DNA of 64,000 nt from CBDDHT01 sp965227905. GTDB taxonomy: Bacteria; Pseudomonadota; Alphaproteobacteria; Rhizobiales; Methyloligellaceae. This document shows, in pieces, positions 37,617-47,117 of this stretch. The stretch covers positions 1,364,001-1,428,000 of the forward strand of contig OZ245780.1 in the NCBI GenBank assembly GCA_965227905.1. The letters run 5' to 3'. The position numbers and the translations under genes are program-made. The notes beneath the pieces were generated by a model. That model made no database searches, had not been told where the DNA came from, and saw only the letters and a program-made list of their open reading frames with translations. How positions within the stretch are numbered: position 1 is the first letter of the stretch; each line of letters begins with the position of its first letter.

Positions 37617-38927
37617 ATGACAAGCGGAGCGATACTATCAAAGATATTTGCGGGTGTCGCCGCAGGCGTCATTGTCTGTGCCGGCATTGCGACGCTCGCC
37701 GACGCGGCACCAAAGGGCAGCGCCTACCGCAAACAAGTCGATCGGAATTTCACCGAATGGGTGGAAGACCGAAAGATTGAAGCCTTATCCAAGGGAATTT
37801 CGGCAAAGACCTTCAATGCCGCCATGAAAGGCGTCACGCTCAACTGGTCTCTGCCTGACCTCATTTGGCCGGATCTAGAAGCCGGTCAGCCGGCGACACC
37901 CAAGCGCAAGAAGAAAGAGAAGCGTCAGGCGGAATTCGATCGTCCCGCGCTCTATTTTCCCCAAAAACACATCAATAGCCTCGTGAAGGCTGGGCGCGTG
38001 AGGCTCAAGCAATGGAGCAAGACACTCGCCAAGATCCAGAAAGAGACTGGCGTTCAAAAGACAGTGGTCTTGGCGGTCTGGGGCCGGGAAACCTCATATG
38101 GCCGGTTCCCGATTCCCTACTACACGGTCCGCGCATTGGCGACACAGGCGTTCATGGGACGGCGCAAGGCAATGTTCCATGAAGAGTTCCTTCTTGCGCT
38201 CCAGATTTTGGAAGAGGATCATACGACTCGCAAACTGATGCGATCATCCTGGGCCGGCGCCATGGGGCATACGCAGTTCCTGCCCAGCCACTTCATGAAG
38301 TATGCGGTCGATTTTACCGGCGATGGACGCCGCGACATCTGGAAGACGATTCCAGACGCGCTCGCATCCACGGCCAATTTCCTCAAGTCCCAAGGTTGGG
38401 AAGCGGGGAAGACCTGGGGATATGAGGTCAAGCTGCCTAAGGGGTTCGACTGTACCCTCGAGGGCGCGAAGAATACGCGGCCGATCGGGGACTGGGTCAA
38501 ACTCGGCATCAAAAGAACCCGGGACCGCAAGTTTCGCGGCGACAGACTGCTTGAGGACGCTCGTTTGGTGCTGCCCGCCGGCACGCGAGGACCGGCATTT
38601 CTGGCAATGAAGAATTTCGCGGTGCTGAAAAAATATAATGCAGCCGATCTCTATGCTTTGTTTGTCGGCCATCTTGCGGATAGAATCGGCTCAAACAGGG
38701 CCTTTGAAGGAAAATGGACCAGGGTCGCCGGCTTCACACGAAACGAAGTCAGAGAGCTTCAACGCTGGCTCGTGAGCCGGGGAATTGAAGTCGGAAAGAT
38801 CGATGGGTTGATTGGTGGCAAGGTTCGGGTTGCTGTGGGCAAATATCAGCGTTCGGCCAATTTGCCGGTGAACTGCTATCCGGGTCGTGATCTTTTGAAG
38901 CGAGCCCGAGCAGCCGCGTCGAACTGA
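37617..38927 (+). CDS. mltB: Lytic murein transglycosylase, MltB type (first tandem copy)
   Basis: A 436-residue periplasmic enzyme that cleaves the MurNAc-GlcNAc bond of peptidoglycan, forming 1,6-anhydro ends. The signal peptide is IFAGVAAGVIVCAGIATLADAA. The catalytic glutamate is in LAVWGRETSYGRFPIPY (about residue 157), with WAGAMGHTQFLPSHF, GDGRRDIWKTIPDALASTA and the C-terminal peptidoglycan-binding domain (REVRELQRWLVSRGIEVGKI-like). Between residues 97 and 125 a Lys/Arg-rich insertion (PATPKRKKKEKRQAEFD) is absent from the second copy. A paralogue follows 68 bases later. Confidence 0.93.
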   Translation: MTSGAILSKIFAGVAAGVIVCAGIATLADAAPKGSAYRKQVDRNFTEWVEDRKIEALSKGISAKTFNAAMKGVTLNWSLPDLIWPDLEAGQPATPKRKKKEKRQAEFDRPALYFPQKHINSLVKAGRVRLKQWSKTLAKIQKETGVQKTVVLAVWGRETSYGRFPIPYYTVRALATQAFMGRRKAMFHEEFLLALQILEEDHTTRKLMRSSWAGAMGHTQFLPSHFMKYAVDFTGDGRRDIWKTIPDALASTANFLKSQGWEAGKTWGYEVKLPKGFDCTLEGAKNTRPIGDWVKLGIKRTRDRKFRGDRLLEDARLVLPAGTRGPAFLAMKNFAVLKKYNAADLYALFVGHLADRIGSNRAFEGKWTRVAGFTRNEVRELQRWLVSRGIEVGKIDGLIGGKVRVAVGKYQRSANLPVNCYPGRDLLKRARAAASN

Positions 38928-38995
38928 CCCTCTTGCGGTAGCGGCAATGCCTTTCGAATGTTCACTTTCGCGTGGATGAAAACGGACGATTGACA

Positions 38996-40222
38996 ATGAG
39001 ACGCTTACCTCAATCTGCCTTGCTGCTGCGCGCTGTCACATTGGGCGCGTTGACCTTTGCAATCGGGAACCTTGGCATTGCTGAATCGGCGTCTGCCAAT
39101 AGTGGTTTCAAACGCTTCCAGGAACGCATCTGGCCGGCCGCCAAGAAGCGTGGTGTTTCAAGAGCTACATTCGACAAAGCCTTCCAGGATGTGAAATTCA
39201 ATCCGGAGGTTCTGAAGAAAGATTCTCATCAGCCGGAATTCAAATGGCCGGCGTCCCATTACATCGCTCTGACCGTCTCTGATACCCGAATCGAGAAGGG
39301 GACGGAGTTGCTGGAGCAATACAAGGATGTCCTCGACCGTATCGAGAAACGTTTCAAGGTCGACAGACATGTCGTGCTCGCCATCTGGGGAATGGAGACG
39401 AGCTACGGCCAACGCCTTGGCACCTACAGCATCGTCGAGGCGACGGCGACGCTTGCCTATAAAGGCAAGTCGGCCAAACGGCGGGCACGGTTCCGGAGCG
39501 AGCTGCTGACGGCACTTGCTATCCTTGAGCGTGGCGATACTGCGCCAGAGCGCATGACAGGATCTTGGGCCGGTGCCATGGGGCACACTCAGTTCATGCC
39601 AGATACCTATCGCCGATTTGCCGCCGACTTCGATGGCGATGGGCGGCGTGACATCTGGGACAATATTCCCGATGCACTCGCATCGACGGCGAACTTTTTG
39701 AAGAAGAACGGATACAAGTTTGGCCAGACATGGGGCTACGAGGTCAAGCTGCCACGTGGCCTAAGATCCACGAGTGGGTCTCGCTCGCTCAAAGCCTGGC
39801 GCGCGAAGGGGGTCAAGCGCATCGGCGGCAAAGCTTTCCCGCGTCCCGGAGACAAGGCGACACTCTACATGCCGTCCGGCCGAAAAGGACCGGCTTTTCT
39901 CCTTGTTCGAAACTTTCGTGCCATTCGCCGCTATAATCCAGCGAACAAATATGCCCTTGCGATTGGGCACCTGTCGGACCGCATCCGCGGGTTTCCCGAA
40001 TTCGTCCAGCCTTGGCCAGACGGCTTTCGCCCGCTTGCAGGCGATCAGCGCAAAGAGCTGCAAACGCTGTTGGCCAAGAAGGGCTACGACGTTGGCGAGA
40101 TCGACGGTGTTCTCGGATCGCGCACACGAAGAGCCGTCAAAGCCTATCAGCAGACCAAGGGGCTCAAGGCTGATGGATTCGCGACGATGGCGATTCTCAA
40201 GAAGTTGCGTGAAGACGGCTAA
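38996..40222 (+). CDS. Lytic murein transglycosylase, MltB type (second tandem copy)
   Basis: A 408-residue paralogue of the preceding gene. The signal peptide is LLLRAVTLGALTFAIGNLG. Catalytic Glu is in LAIWGMETSYGQRLGTY (about residue 132), followed by WAGAMGHTQFMPDTYRR, DGDGRRDIWDNIPDALAST and TWGYEVKLPRG. The C-terminal PG-binding domain is QRKELQTLLAKKGYDVGEID. The start at 38996 directly precedes the signal peptide; the frame starts at 38972, where the extra MDENGRLT adds nothing recognisable. The two copies share the catalytic core almost word for word but differ elsewhere, suggesting diverged partial redundancy. Confidence 0.93.
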   Translation: MRRLPQSALLLRAVTLGALTFAIGNLGIAESASANSGFKRFQERIWPAAKKRGVSRATFDKAFQDVKFNPEVLKKDSHQPEFKWPASHYIALTVSDTRIEKGTELLEQYKDVLDRIEKRFKVDRHVVLAIWGMETSYGQRLGTYSIVEATATLAYKGKSAKRRARFRSELLTALAILERGDTAPERMTGSWAGAMGHTQFMPDTYRRFAADFDGDGRRDIWDNIPDALASTANFLKKNGYKFGQTWGYEVKLPRGLRSTSGSRSLKAWRAKGVKRIGGKAFPRPGDKATLYMPSGRKGPAFLLVRNFRAIRRYNPANKYALAIGHLSDRIRGFPEFVQPWPDGFRPLAGDQRKELQTLLAKKGYDVGEIDGVLGSRTRRAVKAYQQTKGLKADGFATMAILKKLREDG

Positions 40223-40497
40223 TGCACCGCGCGCGAGCCAATTGGCTCCAGGGTCCAAGTATGCGTGGCTGAATGCGAAAATGATGATAAATTCTATTGA
40301 GATACATCAGCTTGTTCGTGTCGGGTTTTAGGTCTAGTGGTCTAAGTGAACCTGATGCTGAATTGCCACAACGGTACAGCAATTCACCGTTTGGCAAGTA
40401 TTCTCGTGCACGAATGGACTGGATGGTTTTGGAATTCGCTCTAAACTGCGCTCACGGTCCCATTTTGGGACACTGAGTAAATTAGCGGGTTGGGAAT

Positions 40498-41799
40498 ATG
40501 GTCTGTCATGCGTTTCTCAGTTCGGCACCGATGCGTTCACTCATGAACAATGTGCTGAGCATAAGGTTCGCCACTGCGGCGGTGGTCACCTGTATGATGG
40601 CGTGCGTCGGTTCGGAGGCTGTCCGGGCGCAATCCATCGATCAATTCACACGCAGCTACATCACACCGTTCCCCGAGGGCGACCAGTATCGCATGGTCAT
40701 CTTCGGCGATTCGCTGGGTGATGGGATTTTCACCGGTCTTTATCGTGCCTTCAAAGAAGAAGCCAATGTCGAGGTCGTAAAGAAGTCGAAGGTCTCCACG
40801 GGCTTCGTTCGTACGGACTATTACAATTGGAATACCCAGGTCGGGCAGATCCTGCGGGCGGAGAAGGTCCACATTGCCGTCGTGATGGTTGGCGCCAATG
40901 ATGTGCAGGCGATCCGATTCAAACGGAAATGGCACAAGCTTGGATCCGATGGCTGGCGTGACCTCTATGGCAAACGAATCGATCGCTTCATCAAAAGTCT
41001 GAAAGGCTCGAACGCGGCGGTCTACTGGGTCGGTCTTCCGGTCATGCGCAAGTCCAAGTTCAATACGACCATGCAGATCATGAACGAGATCTTTCGTGAG
41101 AAAGCGTTCCTGAATGGTGTGAAATTTGTCGATACCTGGAATGGCTTTGTCGACGAGTTCGGTCGTTACAGCGCCTATGGTCCGGATTTGAACGGGCAGG
41201 TGCGAAAGCTTCGAGCGCCTGACGGTGTGCATTTCACAACGCGCGGTTATCGCAAGCTGGCCCATTATGTCGAGCGCGTCATTCGCAATGACCTGAGACA
41301 AGCGAAAACCGAGCGCAACATTCCGTTGGCCGGTGACGATCAAGAGCAGGCGCGTGCGGTCCGTCGTTCGCAGCCGCGCGCACGGCCAACTGTGTCAGGA
41401 GCACTTCAAGATCGCAAAGGACCGGCGTCGACGCGTCAACAGCGTCAGTCGAGTGCCGAGGCTGCTCAGAAGCGACCCGAGACGGCCGTCTCCACGGCGG
41501 GGCGCAAGGGCAGCAAAGCGATTTCCGGCGTCGAGCTCGTGCGACCCGCATTCCAGGATGCTGCGCGCTTGGAGGCGGCAGCGGCTGCTTATGCACCTGC
41601 AGGCGAGATGATCGCACTCGATATCGGCAATGGGCTCACCGCCCTTGCCTCCGTATCGCCATTTAGTGATCCGAACCTGGCATCGATACGGCAGCAGTTA
41701 CCGCTTGCTCGCCGGCCATATTTCCGGGTTTTGGTGCGCGGCGAGCGCTTGAGGGCAAAGACAGGCCGGGCGGATGATTTCACCCGGCCGAAAAGCTGA
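40498..41799 (+). CDS. SGNH hydrolase (DUF459 type) with extra C-terminal domain
   Basis: A 433-residue secreted or anchored esterase/acetyltransferase-like protein. After a hydrophobic N-terminus (RFATAAVVTCMMACVGSEAV) comes an SGNH core: block I MVIFGDSLGDGIFTGL (Ser), block III VVMVGANDVQAIRF (Asn), and block V LRAPDGVHFTTRGYRKLAH (Asp, His). From about residue 280 a Gln/Arg/Ser-rich stretch leads to a separate C-terminal segment (ISGVELVRPAFQDAARLEAA... to residue 420) not part of SGNH. It is followed by another SGNH protein and an MBOAT acyltransferase, so acetyl transfer to or from a wall glycan is likely (inference). Confidence 0.85.
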   Translation: MVCHAFLSSAPMRSLMNNVLSIRFATAAVVTCMMACVGSEAVRAQSIDQFTRSYITPFPEGDQYRMVIFGDSLGDGIFTGLYRAFKEEANVEVVKKSKVSTGFVRTDYYNWNTQVGQILRAEKVHIAVVMVGANDVQAIRFKRKWHKLGSDGWRDLYGKRIDRFIKSLKGSNAAVYWVGLPVMRKSKFNTTMQIMNEIFREKAFLNGVKFVDTWNGFVDEFGRYSAYGPDLNGQVRKLRAPDGVHFTTRGYRKLAHYVERVIRNDLRQAKTERNIPLAGDDQEQARAVRRSQPRARPTVSGALQDRKGPASTRQQRQSSAEAAQKRPETAVSTAGRKGSKAISGVELVRPAFQDAARLEAAAAAYAPAGEMIALDIGNGLTALASVSPFSDPNLASIRQQLPLARRPYFRVLVRGERLRAKTGRADDFTRPKS

Positions 41800-41942
41800 C
41801 GGAATTCTAGCGGCATTGGATTCCGAAGCGAGCAGAGACCCATTGGTTACTGCTCGAAACTGAGAGAGTTTGAGTCGATCAACTCGGCGCAATTCTTGGC
41901 GCTTGGGTTGATTTAGTGGGGTAACCGAGTACGGAGCGTACA

Positions 41943-43466
41943 ATGCGACGCCCGCGTGATATTGGGCGGAGTCTGAGGGATCGATGGCTTAAGGAGCTTG
42001 GCTACGCAACAGCGAGTGTTGCTTGTGTCGTTTTAGCCGCCTGGATCATCCAGCCTTGGCACTGGTTCGAGAGAGGGGACGGGGATACACCCGATCTCTC
42101 GTCGTTCCAAACCGTCAACAGCGATTTGAAGGCCGATGCACTCGTGCCGAAAGTGTGGCGCGAGGCAGCGGCGACGCGTTCCCGCAAACGCGATCGATTA
42201 CCGTTCAATCTCCCGAGAGCAGATGGTGGTTTGGCGCCTCGCCCGGCGGCGCGCGCCGACGCGGCCATGGCACATTTCTACGCTGCACTCCGCGACATTG
42301 AAACAGGCGCTCGCATCGAGCCGGTTACAGTTCTCCATCTCGGCGACAGCCATATTGCATCAGACCGATTTACCGGCGATTTGCGAACGCTTCTGCAGGA
42401 ACGTTTCGGGAATGCCGGGCGTGGCCTGATGATGCCTGGCTTTCCATTTCCCCACTACAACGCGAACGGGGTTCGCTTTGCCAAGAGCGCAGGCTGGACT
42501 GCACGCAGCAGTCTGAGGAAACATCCGGGCCCCTATGGGGTGACCGGCGTCAAGCTGACCACGCGATCCGCAAAAGCATGGCTCAGGCTGACGAGTACGG
42601 CAGGTGCCTTCGAGTGGGCCGACGTGTCGTTCCTGGCGAGCCCAAAGGGCGGGAAGGCCACGGTGACCGTCGATGAGGTGTCGAAAACGGTCAACACGCG
42701 CGCCAGTGAGATCGGCGTCAAAACGATTCGAGTCCGTCGAAAGAGTTCGCGCCTGAAAGTCACCAGCAAGGGTGGGGGAGCGGTCACCGTCCTGTCTTGG
42801 GCCATCGGCCATGACCGTCCCGGCCTGCGATACGTCAATCTCGGGATTCCAAGTGCCACGGCCTACATCACGCGGAAGTGGGACGATACTTTGATCGAGG
42901 CCGACCTCGAACGCCTGAAGCCCGATCTCGTAATTCTCGGCTACGGGACGAATGAAGGGTTCAACGACGGTCTGAAGATTGACACTTACGAAGCGCGGGT
43001 AACGGAGCTCATGGAGCGGCTGCAACGCTACGCCCCAAGTGCTTCTTACATGGTGCTCGGACCGGCGGACGGGAACCGATTCCCACGCTATGCCCGGAGA
43101 GGGCGTTCGAACAAGACACTGCGGAGCGCCGAGTGTCGGCCATTGACCGCGAATGAAAACAAGCGATATCGCGCCCTCGTCTCATCGAGATCCAAGCAAT
43201 TGGCACGATGGCATCCGCCACCCAAGCTCGATGCGGTGCGCAAGACATTGGGGCGAATTGCCGGAAATACAGGCGCGAAGTTTTGGGATTGGTCGAAAGT
43301 TATGGGCGGGCCATGCGGTATCCATGACTGGGCGACTTCTGATCCTCGTTTGGCATTGTCGGATCATGTTCATATTTCCGCCGAAGGCGGCCGCCGTACC
43401 GCGGATGCACTTTTTGCTGAGTTGATGAAGGGATTCGAGGCGCATCGGCGCGTTGCCAGCCGATGA
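41943..43466 (+). CDS. Membrane-anchored SGNH/GDSL hydrolase
   Basis: A 507-residue protein with one N-terminal membrane helix (ATASVACVVLAAWIIQPW, about residues 22-41) and a periplasmic SGNH domain. Block I is VLHLGDSHIASD at about 130-141, block III is VILGYGTNEGFND, and block V is LSDHVHISAEGGRRTAD. An inserted beta-rich region between blocks I and III (KGGKATVTVDEVSKTVNT) resembles the jelly-roll insert of bacterial acetyl-esterases. It is unlike the preceding SGNH protein in sequence, so the two are not tandem duplicates. The next gene is an MBOAT protein, 88 bases downstream. Confidence 0.85.
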   Translation: MRRPRDIGRSLRDRWLKELGYATASVACVVLAAWIIQPWHWFERGDGDTPDLSSFQTVNSDLKADALVPKVWREAAATRSRKRDRLPFNLPRADGGLAPRPAARADAAMAHFYAALRDIETGARIEPVTVLHLGDSHIASDRFTGDLRTLLQERFGNAGRGLMMPGFPFPHYNANGVRFAKSAGWTARSSLRKHPGPYGVTGVKLTTRSAKAWLRLTSTAGAFEWADVSFLASPKGGKATVTVDEVSKTVNTRASEIGVKTIRVRRKSSRLKVTSKGGGAVTVLSWAIGHDRPGLRYVNLGIPSATAYITRKWDDTLIEADLERLKPDLVILGYGTNEGFNDGLKIDTYEARVTELMERLQRYAPSASYMVLGPADGNRFPRYARRGRSNKTLRSAECRPLTANENKRYRALVSSRSKQLARWHPPPKLDAVRKTLGRIAGNTGAKFWDWSKVMGGPCGIHDWATSDPRLALSDHVHISAEGGRRTADALFAELMKGFEAHRRVASR

Positions 43467-43554
43467 AGCATGAATGAAGTGAGCTTGAGTTTGTTGCCGA
43501 TGGCACGGAGCGAGGCCGCTCCATGCTGTGGTCGAGTAGAAGTGGGTTGGGTAG

Positions 43555-45039
43555 ATGCTGTTTCCGACGCTTGATTTTGCGCTGTTCTTTTTGCTCGTCT
43601 TCGGGCTGAGCTGGGAACTCAGACACAATTACGAAATGCGCAAAGTCCTGCTGTTGGGGGCAAGCTATCTCTTCTACGGTTACTGGGATTGGCGCTTCAC
43701 GCTCCTGCTGGCAACAAGCTCTTTGATCAATTATGTAGCGGGGCGATTGTTGTCTCTCACCGAGGATGACAAGCAACGCCGTATCCTTGTCGGCACGGCC
43801 GTGGCGCTCAATCTCGTCATTCTCGGATTCTTCAAATACTATGGCTTCTTCCTGGATTCCCTTGCGGACATGCTCGCGACTGTCGGCTGGGAACGGGATC
43901 TTCCGTTCATGGAGATCATCCTGCCCGTCGGGATCTCCTTCTTCACCTTCCAGGGCATATCCTACGTTGTCGACGTCTACCGCCGGGAGTTGAAGGCAGA
44001 CGCCTCCGTTCTCGATGTCTTTCTCTACATCTCTTTCTTTCCTCAGTTGGTCGCCGGTCCGATCGTCCGGGCCGCGCACTTTCTTCCGCAGCTGCGTCAG
44101 GCCCCGAAGCTCGAACGCTCAATGGTCACGCTTGGCATCGTTCTGATCCTCGTCGGCTTGTTCAAGAAGATGGTGGTCGCAAACTATCTGGCGACGGAAC
44201 TCGTCGATACGGTTTTCTTCGATCCGTCCGCCGTCTCTGCACCGGATCTCATGCTCGCCATCTATGGCTATGCCGTCCAGATCTATTGCGACTTCTCCGG
44301 CTACAGCGATATCGCCATCGGCGTTGCGGCACTGCTTGGGTATCGCTTCAACTGGAACTTCAACCAGCCCTATAGAGCCTCATCGCTCAAGGAGTTCTGG
44401 CGGCGCTGGCATATCTCACTATCCGAGTGGTTGCGCGACTATCTCTACAAGCCTTTGGGCGGCAGTCAGGGCGGAACGCTCAAGACCTATCGCAATCTCT
44501 TTCTGACCATGTTTCTCGGTGGGATCTGGCATGGAGCGGCATGGACCTTCATTGTCTGGGGCGTCATTCACGGCAGCGCGTTGGCCATCGAGCGTTTCAT
44601 CATGGGGGTGCGGCAGAAGCGGGCCGCACCTGAACTGAGCGTCGCCGGTTATGGCCGTGGCACGGTCGGTGCTGCAGCCGTTCCAGTACCGCGCCGCGAG
44701 TCGGTTGTCGGCCGTGTTCTCGGCGTATTGGTGACATTCCATATCGTGTGCCTGGCATGGATCTTCTTCCGCGCTGAAGATTTCAGCGCGGCGATGGATT
44801 ATGTGACCGGCCTTGGCGACTGGTCGGAACCTGCCGAACTCTGGCAACCATTCCTGGTCCTGCTCGTCGGCTTGTCGCTGGCCGCACATTTTCTGCCCAA
44901 AGACCTGATCACGAAGACCGCAAAGCGTCTTGAGGGGATTGGCATGATCCCTCTTGGGCTGATCCTGGGATTTGGCATCCTCATCATCGAGTCGGTAGCG
45001 CCCGAAGGTGTCGCACCATTCATTTACTTCCAATTCTGA
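43555..45039 (+). CDS. MBOAT family O-acyltransferase (AlgI/PatA-like)
   Basis: A 494-residue polytopic membrane protein of the MBOAT family, which moves acetyl groups across the inner membrane for O-acetylation of alginate, peptidoglycan or other polymers. About eleven hydrophobic segments are visible. The signature PVGISFFTFQGISYVVDVYR, the FWRRWHISLSEWLRDYLYKP block and the catalytic histidine in FLGGIWHGAAWTFIVWG (about residue 326) are intact. Without alginate genes nearby, and with two SGNH proteins and two lytic transglycosylases upstream, a PatA-like role in peptidoglycan or another wall glycan is plausible. It has no obvious alg partner. Confidence 0.9.
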   Translation: MLFPTLDFALFFLLVFGLSWELRHNYEMRKVLLLGASYLFYGYWDWRFTLLLATSSLINYVAGRLLSLTEDDKQRRILVGTAVALNLVILGFFKYYGFFLDSLADMLATVGWERDLPFMEIILPVGISFFTFQGISYVVDVYRRELKADASVLDVFLYISFFPQLVAGPIVRAAHFLPQLRQAPKLERSMVTLGIVLILVGLFKKMVVANYLATELVDTVFFDPSAVSAPDLMLAIYGYAVQIYCDFSGYSDIAIGVAALLGYRFNWNFNQPYRASSLKEFWRRWHISLSEWLRDYLYKPLGGSQGGTLKTYRNLFLTMFLGGIWHGAAWTFIVWGVIHGSALAIERFIMGVRQKRAAPELSVAGYGRGTVGAAAVPVPRRESVVGRVLGVLVTFHIVCLAWIFFRAEDFSAAMDYVTGLGDWSEPAELWQPFLVLLVGLSLAAHFLPKDLITKTAKRLEGIGMIPLGLILGFGILIIESVAPEGVAPFIYFQF

Positions 45040-45055
45040 GAAGCGGGGAGCTCTC

Positions 45056-45520
45056 ATGTCATTTGCAATGGATTTTCGGAGAGAGTCGGCAGCACAGCGC
45101 AAAGCAGCCGAATACACACATGCGCTCGACTCGATCGATTCCTCATTGTCGGCCAAGAATGAGAAACGGATCCATCGGCTCAGTGTTCTTGGAGCACTTT
45201 TTATCGCGGCAGCTATCCTAGGGTTATTCAATTCGGCGGCGCTCGTGCAGTATTCCTACAAGCTGTCGGAAAGCGATTTGGGCATTCGCGTTCTCGAGAT
45301 AAGCGAGGAATGGCATGAACTCATGCAGCAAAAGCGTCTGACAATGGTCGTCGAGCGGATCAGAGACGCCGTCGGTACCGCGCGCCAGAGTCAATGGCAG
45401 GATCTGACTTTTGGTTTGATGCAGACTGCGGAGAGTGACGACGACACGTTGCCGCCTTCGACGATGGTTGCCGAAGAGACAGCCACGCCAGGTGCGTATT
45501 CCAGCGCCACACGACATTGA
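45056..45520 (+). CDS. Single-pass membrane protein of unknown function
   Basis: A 154-residue protein beginning MSFAMDFRRESAAQRKAAEY, with one membrane helix (LSVLGALFIAAAILGLFNSA, about residues 44-63). The remaining C-terminal half is outside the membrane, with no recognised domain and a helical segment SDLGIRVLEISEEWHELMQQ. GGGGAG precedes the ATG at 45056, and the gene starts 16 bases after the MBOAT stop. This suggests it belongs to the same transcript and may be an accessory subunit. Confidence 0.75.
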   Translation: MSFAMDFRRESAAQRKAAEYTHALDSIDSSLSAKNEKRIHRLSVLGALFIAAAILGLFNSAALVQYSYKLSESDLGIRVLEISEEWHELMQQKRLTMVVERIRDAVGTARQSQWQDLTFGLMQTAESDDDTLPPSTMVAEETATPGAYSSATRH

Positions 45521-45580
45521 CGGGCTGACCGGGTGCACACTGGTGCATGCGGAAGTCTGTCAGCTATCAATGAGAGTTGT

Positions 45581-45666
45581 ACGCCCCGGACTTGATCCGG
45601 GGCCCAGGTCTGCAGAAATTTCGGTGCTTTGGGCCCTGGGTCCCGCATCAAGTGCGGGAGGTCGTT
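45581..45666. repeat. Dispersed palindromic intergenic repeat, copy B
   Basis: An 86-base element matching copy A (16385-16471). CCCCGG-acttgat-CCGGGG is at 45584-45602, and a second imperfect palindrome (TCCCGCATCAAGTGCGGGA) is near 45640-45659. It lies between the unknown membrane protein and gltD. Confidence 0.85.
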
Positions 45667-45693
45667 CCTGAGAGTTGGAGAAATCGACGATTG

Positions 45694-47112
45694 TTAGCGT
45701 GGTAAATCCGAACTGCCGGTCAGGAAGATCTCGATTGAGCGGGCAGCCTGACGGCCCTCGCGAATGGCCCAGACAACGAGCGACTGACCCTGGCGCATAT
45801 CGCCGGCCGCAAAGACTTTCGGATTGGTGGTGATGTAATCGTCGGTGTTCGCTGCGACGTTCCCGCGTTCGTCCAATGCAAGGCCAAGGTCGGTGATGGC
45901 GCCTTCATGGATCGGACTTTGGAAGCCGATTGCCAGAAGAACGAGTTCGGCCGGAAGGATGAATTCCGTCTCCGGCAATGGATTGCGAGCTTCGTCAACC
46001 CTGGCGCATTTGACGCCGGTGACGCGTCCCATTTCCCCAACCATCTCAAGCGTGCCGGTTGAGAATTCTCGTGCGGCTCCCTCGGCCTGACTGGAAGAGG
46101 TTCGGAACTTTACCGCCCAGTTGGGCCAAACCAGGCCTTTGTCTTCCTTCATCGGAGGGACAGGGCGAATATCGAGTTGGGTCACCGATACCGCTTTCTG
46201 GCGAAAAGCCGTTCCGATGCAGTCGCTTGCCGTGTCGCCGCCGCCGATGACAACCACGTCCTTGCCTTCGGCAAGGATCGGAACCTCATCTGAAATATCT
46301 TCGTGGCCGAGGCGCTTATTCTGCTGCACCAGATAAGGCATGGCGAAATGCACACCGTTCAACTCGAGGCCGGAAGCCGGAACATCTCTTGGTTTTTCGG
46401 CACCAAGCGCGAGCAGGACAGCATCATGGCCGTCGACAATGTCTTTCACGGGATGGTCTACACCGACATTGACGTTGTAGTGGAACGTGACGCCTTCGGC
46501 CTCAAGTTGCTTGACGCGGTAGTCGATGGGCTCTTTCTCCATCTTGAAGTCCGGGATTCCGTAGCGCAGCAGACCTCCGGCCTTCGCCTCGCGCTCAAAA
46601 ATATGGACTTCATGACCGCGGCGCGCCAGTTGCTGTGCGCAGGCGAGGCCGGCAGGACCTGATCCGACGATCCCGATCCGTTTCCCGGAGAGCCGCTGCG
46701 GCGGTTCGGGTTTCACCCAGCCTTCCGTGATCGCCTTGTCAGCGATCGCCCACTCGATGTTCTTGATCGTAACCGGCACGTCCTCGAGGTTGAGCGTACA
46801 GGCTTCTTCGCAGGGCGCAGGACAGATGCGACCGGTGAATTCTGGAAAATTATTCGTCGAATGAAGATTGCGAGCCGCTTCCTCCCAGTCCTTCTGGAAA
46901 AGCAGGTCGTTCCAATCCGGGATCTGGTTGTTTACCGGACATCCCGTATGACAATAAGGAATGCCGCAGTCCATACAGCGCGTTGCCTGCCGCTCCGCTT
47001 CCTTGTCCTCAAGCGGTGTTATGAATTCCTTGAAATGGCGAATACGATCCGCCGCAGGCTGATACGTCGTATCGCGCCGTTCAATCTCAAGAAAGCCTGT
47101 GACCTTCCCCAT
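45694..47112 (-). CDS. gltD: Glutamate synthase (NADPH) small subunit
   Basis: A 472-residue FAD and iron-sulfur protein that passes electrons from NADPH to the large subunit. N-terminal cysteines (CMDCGIPYCHTGCPVN and CPAPCEEACTL) bind two 4Fe-4S clusters. The FAD motif IGIVGSGPAGLACAQQLA and the NADPH motif VVVIGGGDTASDCIGTA are intact, and the C-terminal KVFAAGDMRQGQSLVVWAI completes the family. It starts five bases after the gltB stop, with GGAGGG upstream, so gltB-gltD is one operon. Confidence 0.96.
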   Translation of the reverse strand: MGKVTGFLEIERRDTTYQPAADRIRHFKEFITPLEDKEAERQATRCMDCGIPYCHTGCPVNNQIPDWNDLLFQKDWEEAARNLHSTNNFPEFTGRICPAPCEEACTLNLEDVPVTIKNIEWAIADKAITEGWVKPEPPQRLSGKRIGIVGSGPAGLACAQQLARRGHEVHIFEREAKAGGLLRYGIPDFKMEKEPIDYRVKQLEAEGVTFHYNVNVGVDHPVKDIVDGHDAVLLALGAEKPRDVPASGLELNGVHFAMPYLVQQNKRLGHEDISDEVPILAEGKDVVVIGGGDTASDCIGTAFRQKAVSVTQLDIRPVPPMKEDKGLVWPNWAVKFRTSSSQAEGAAREFSTGTLEMVGEMGRVTGVKCARVDEARNPLPETEFILPAELVLLAIGFQSPIHEGAITDLGLALDERGNVAANTDDYITTNPKVFAAGDMRQGQSLVVWAIREGRQAARSIEIFLTGSSDLPR

Positions 47113-47117
47113 GCGGC

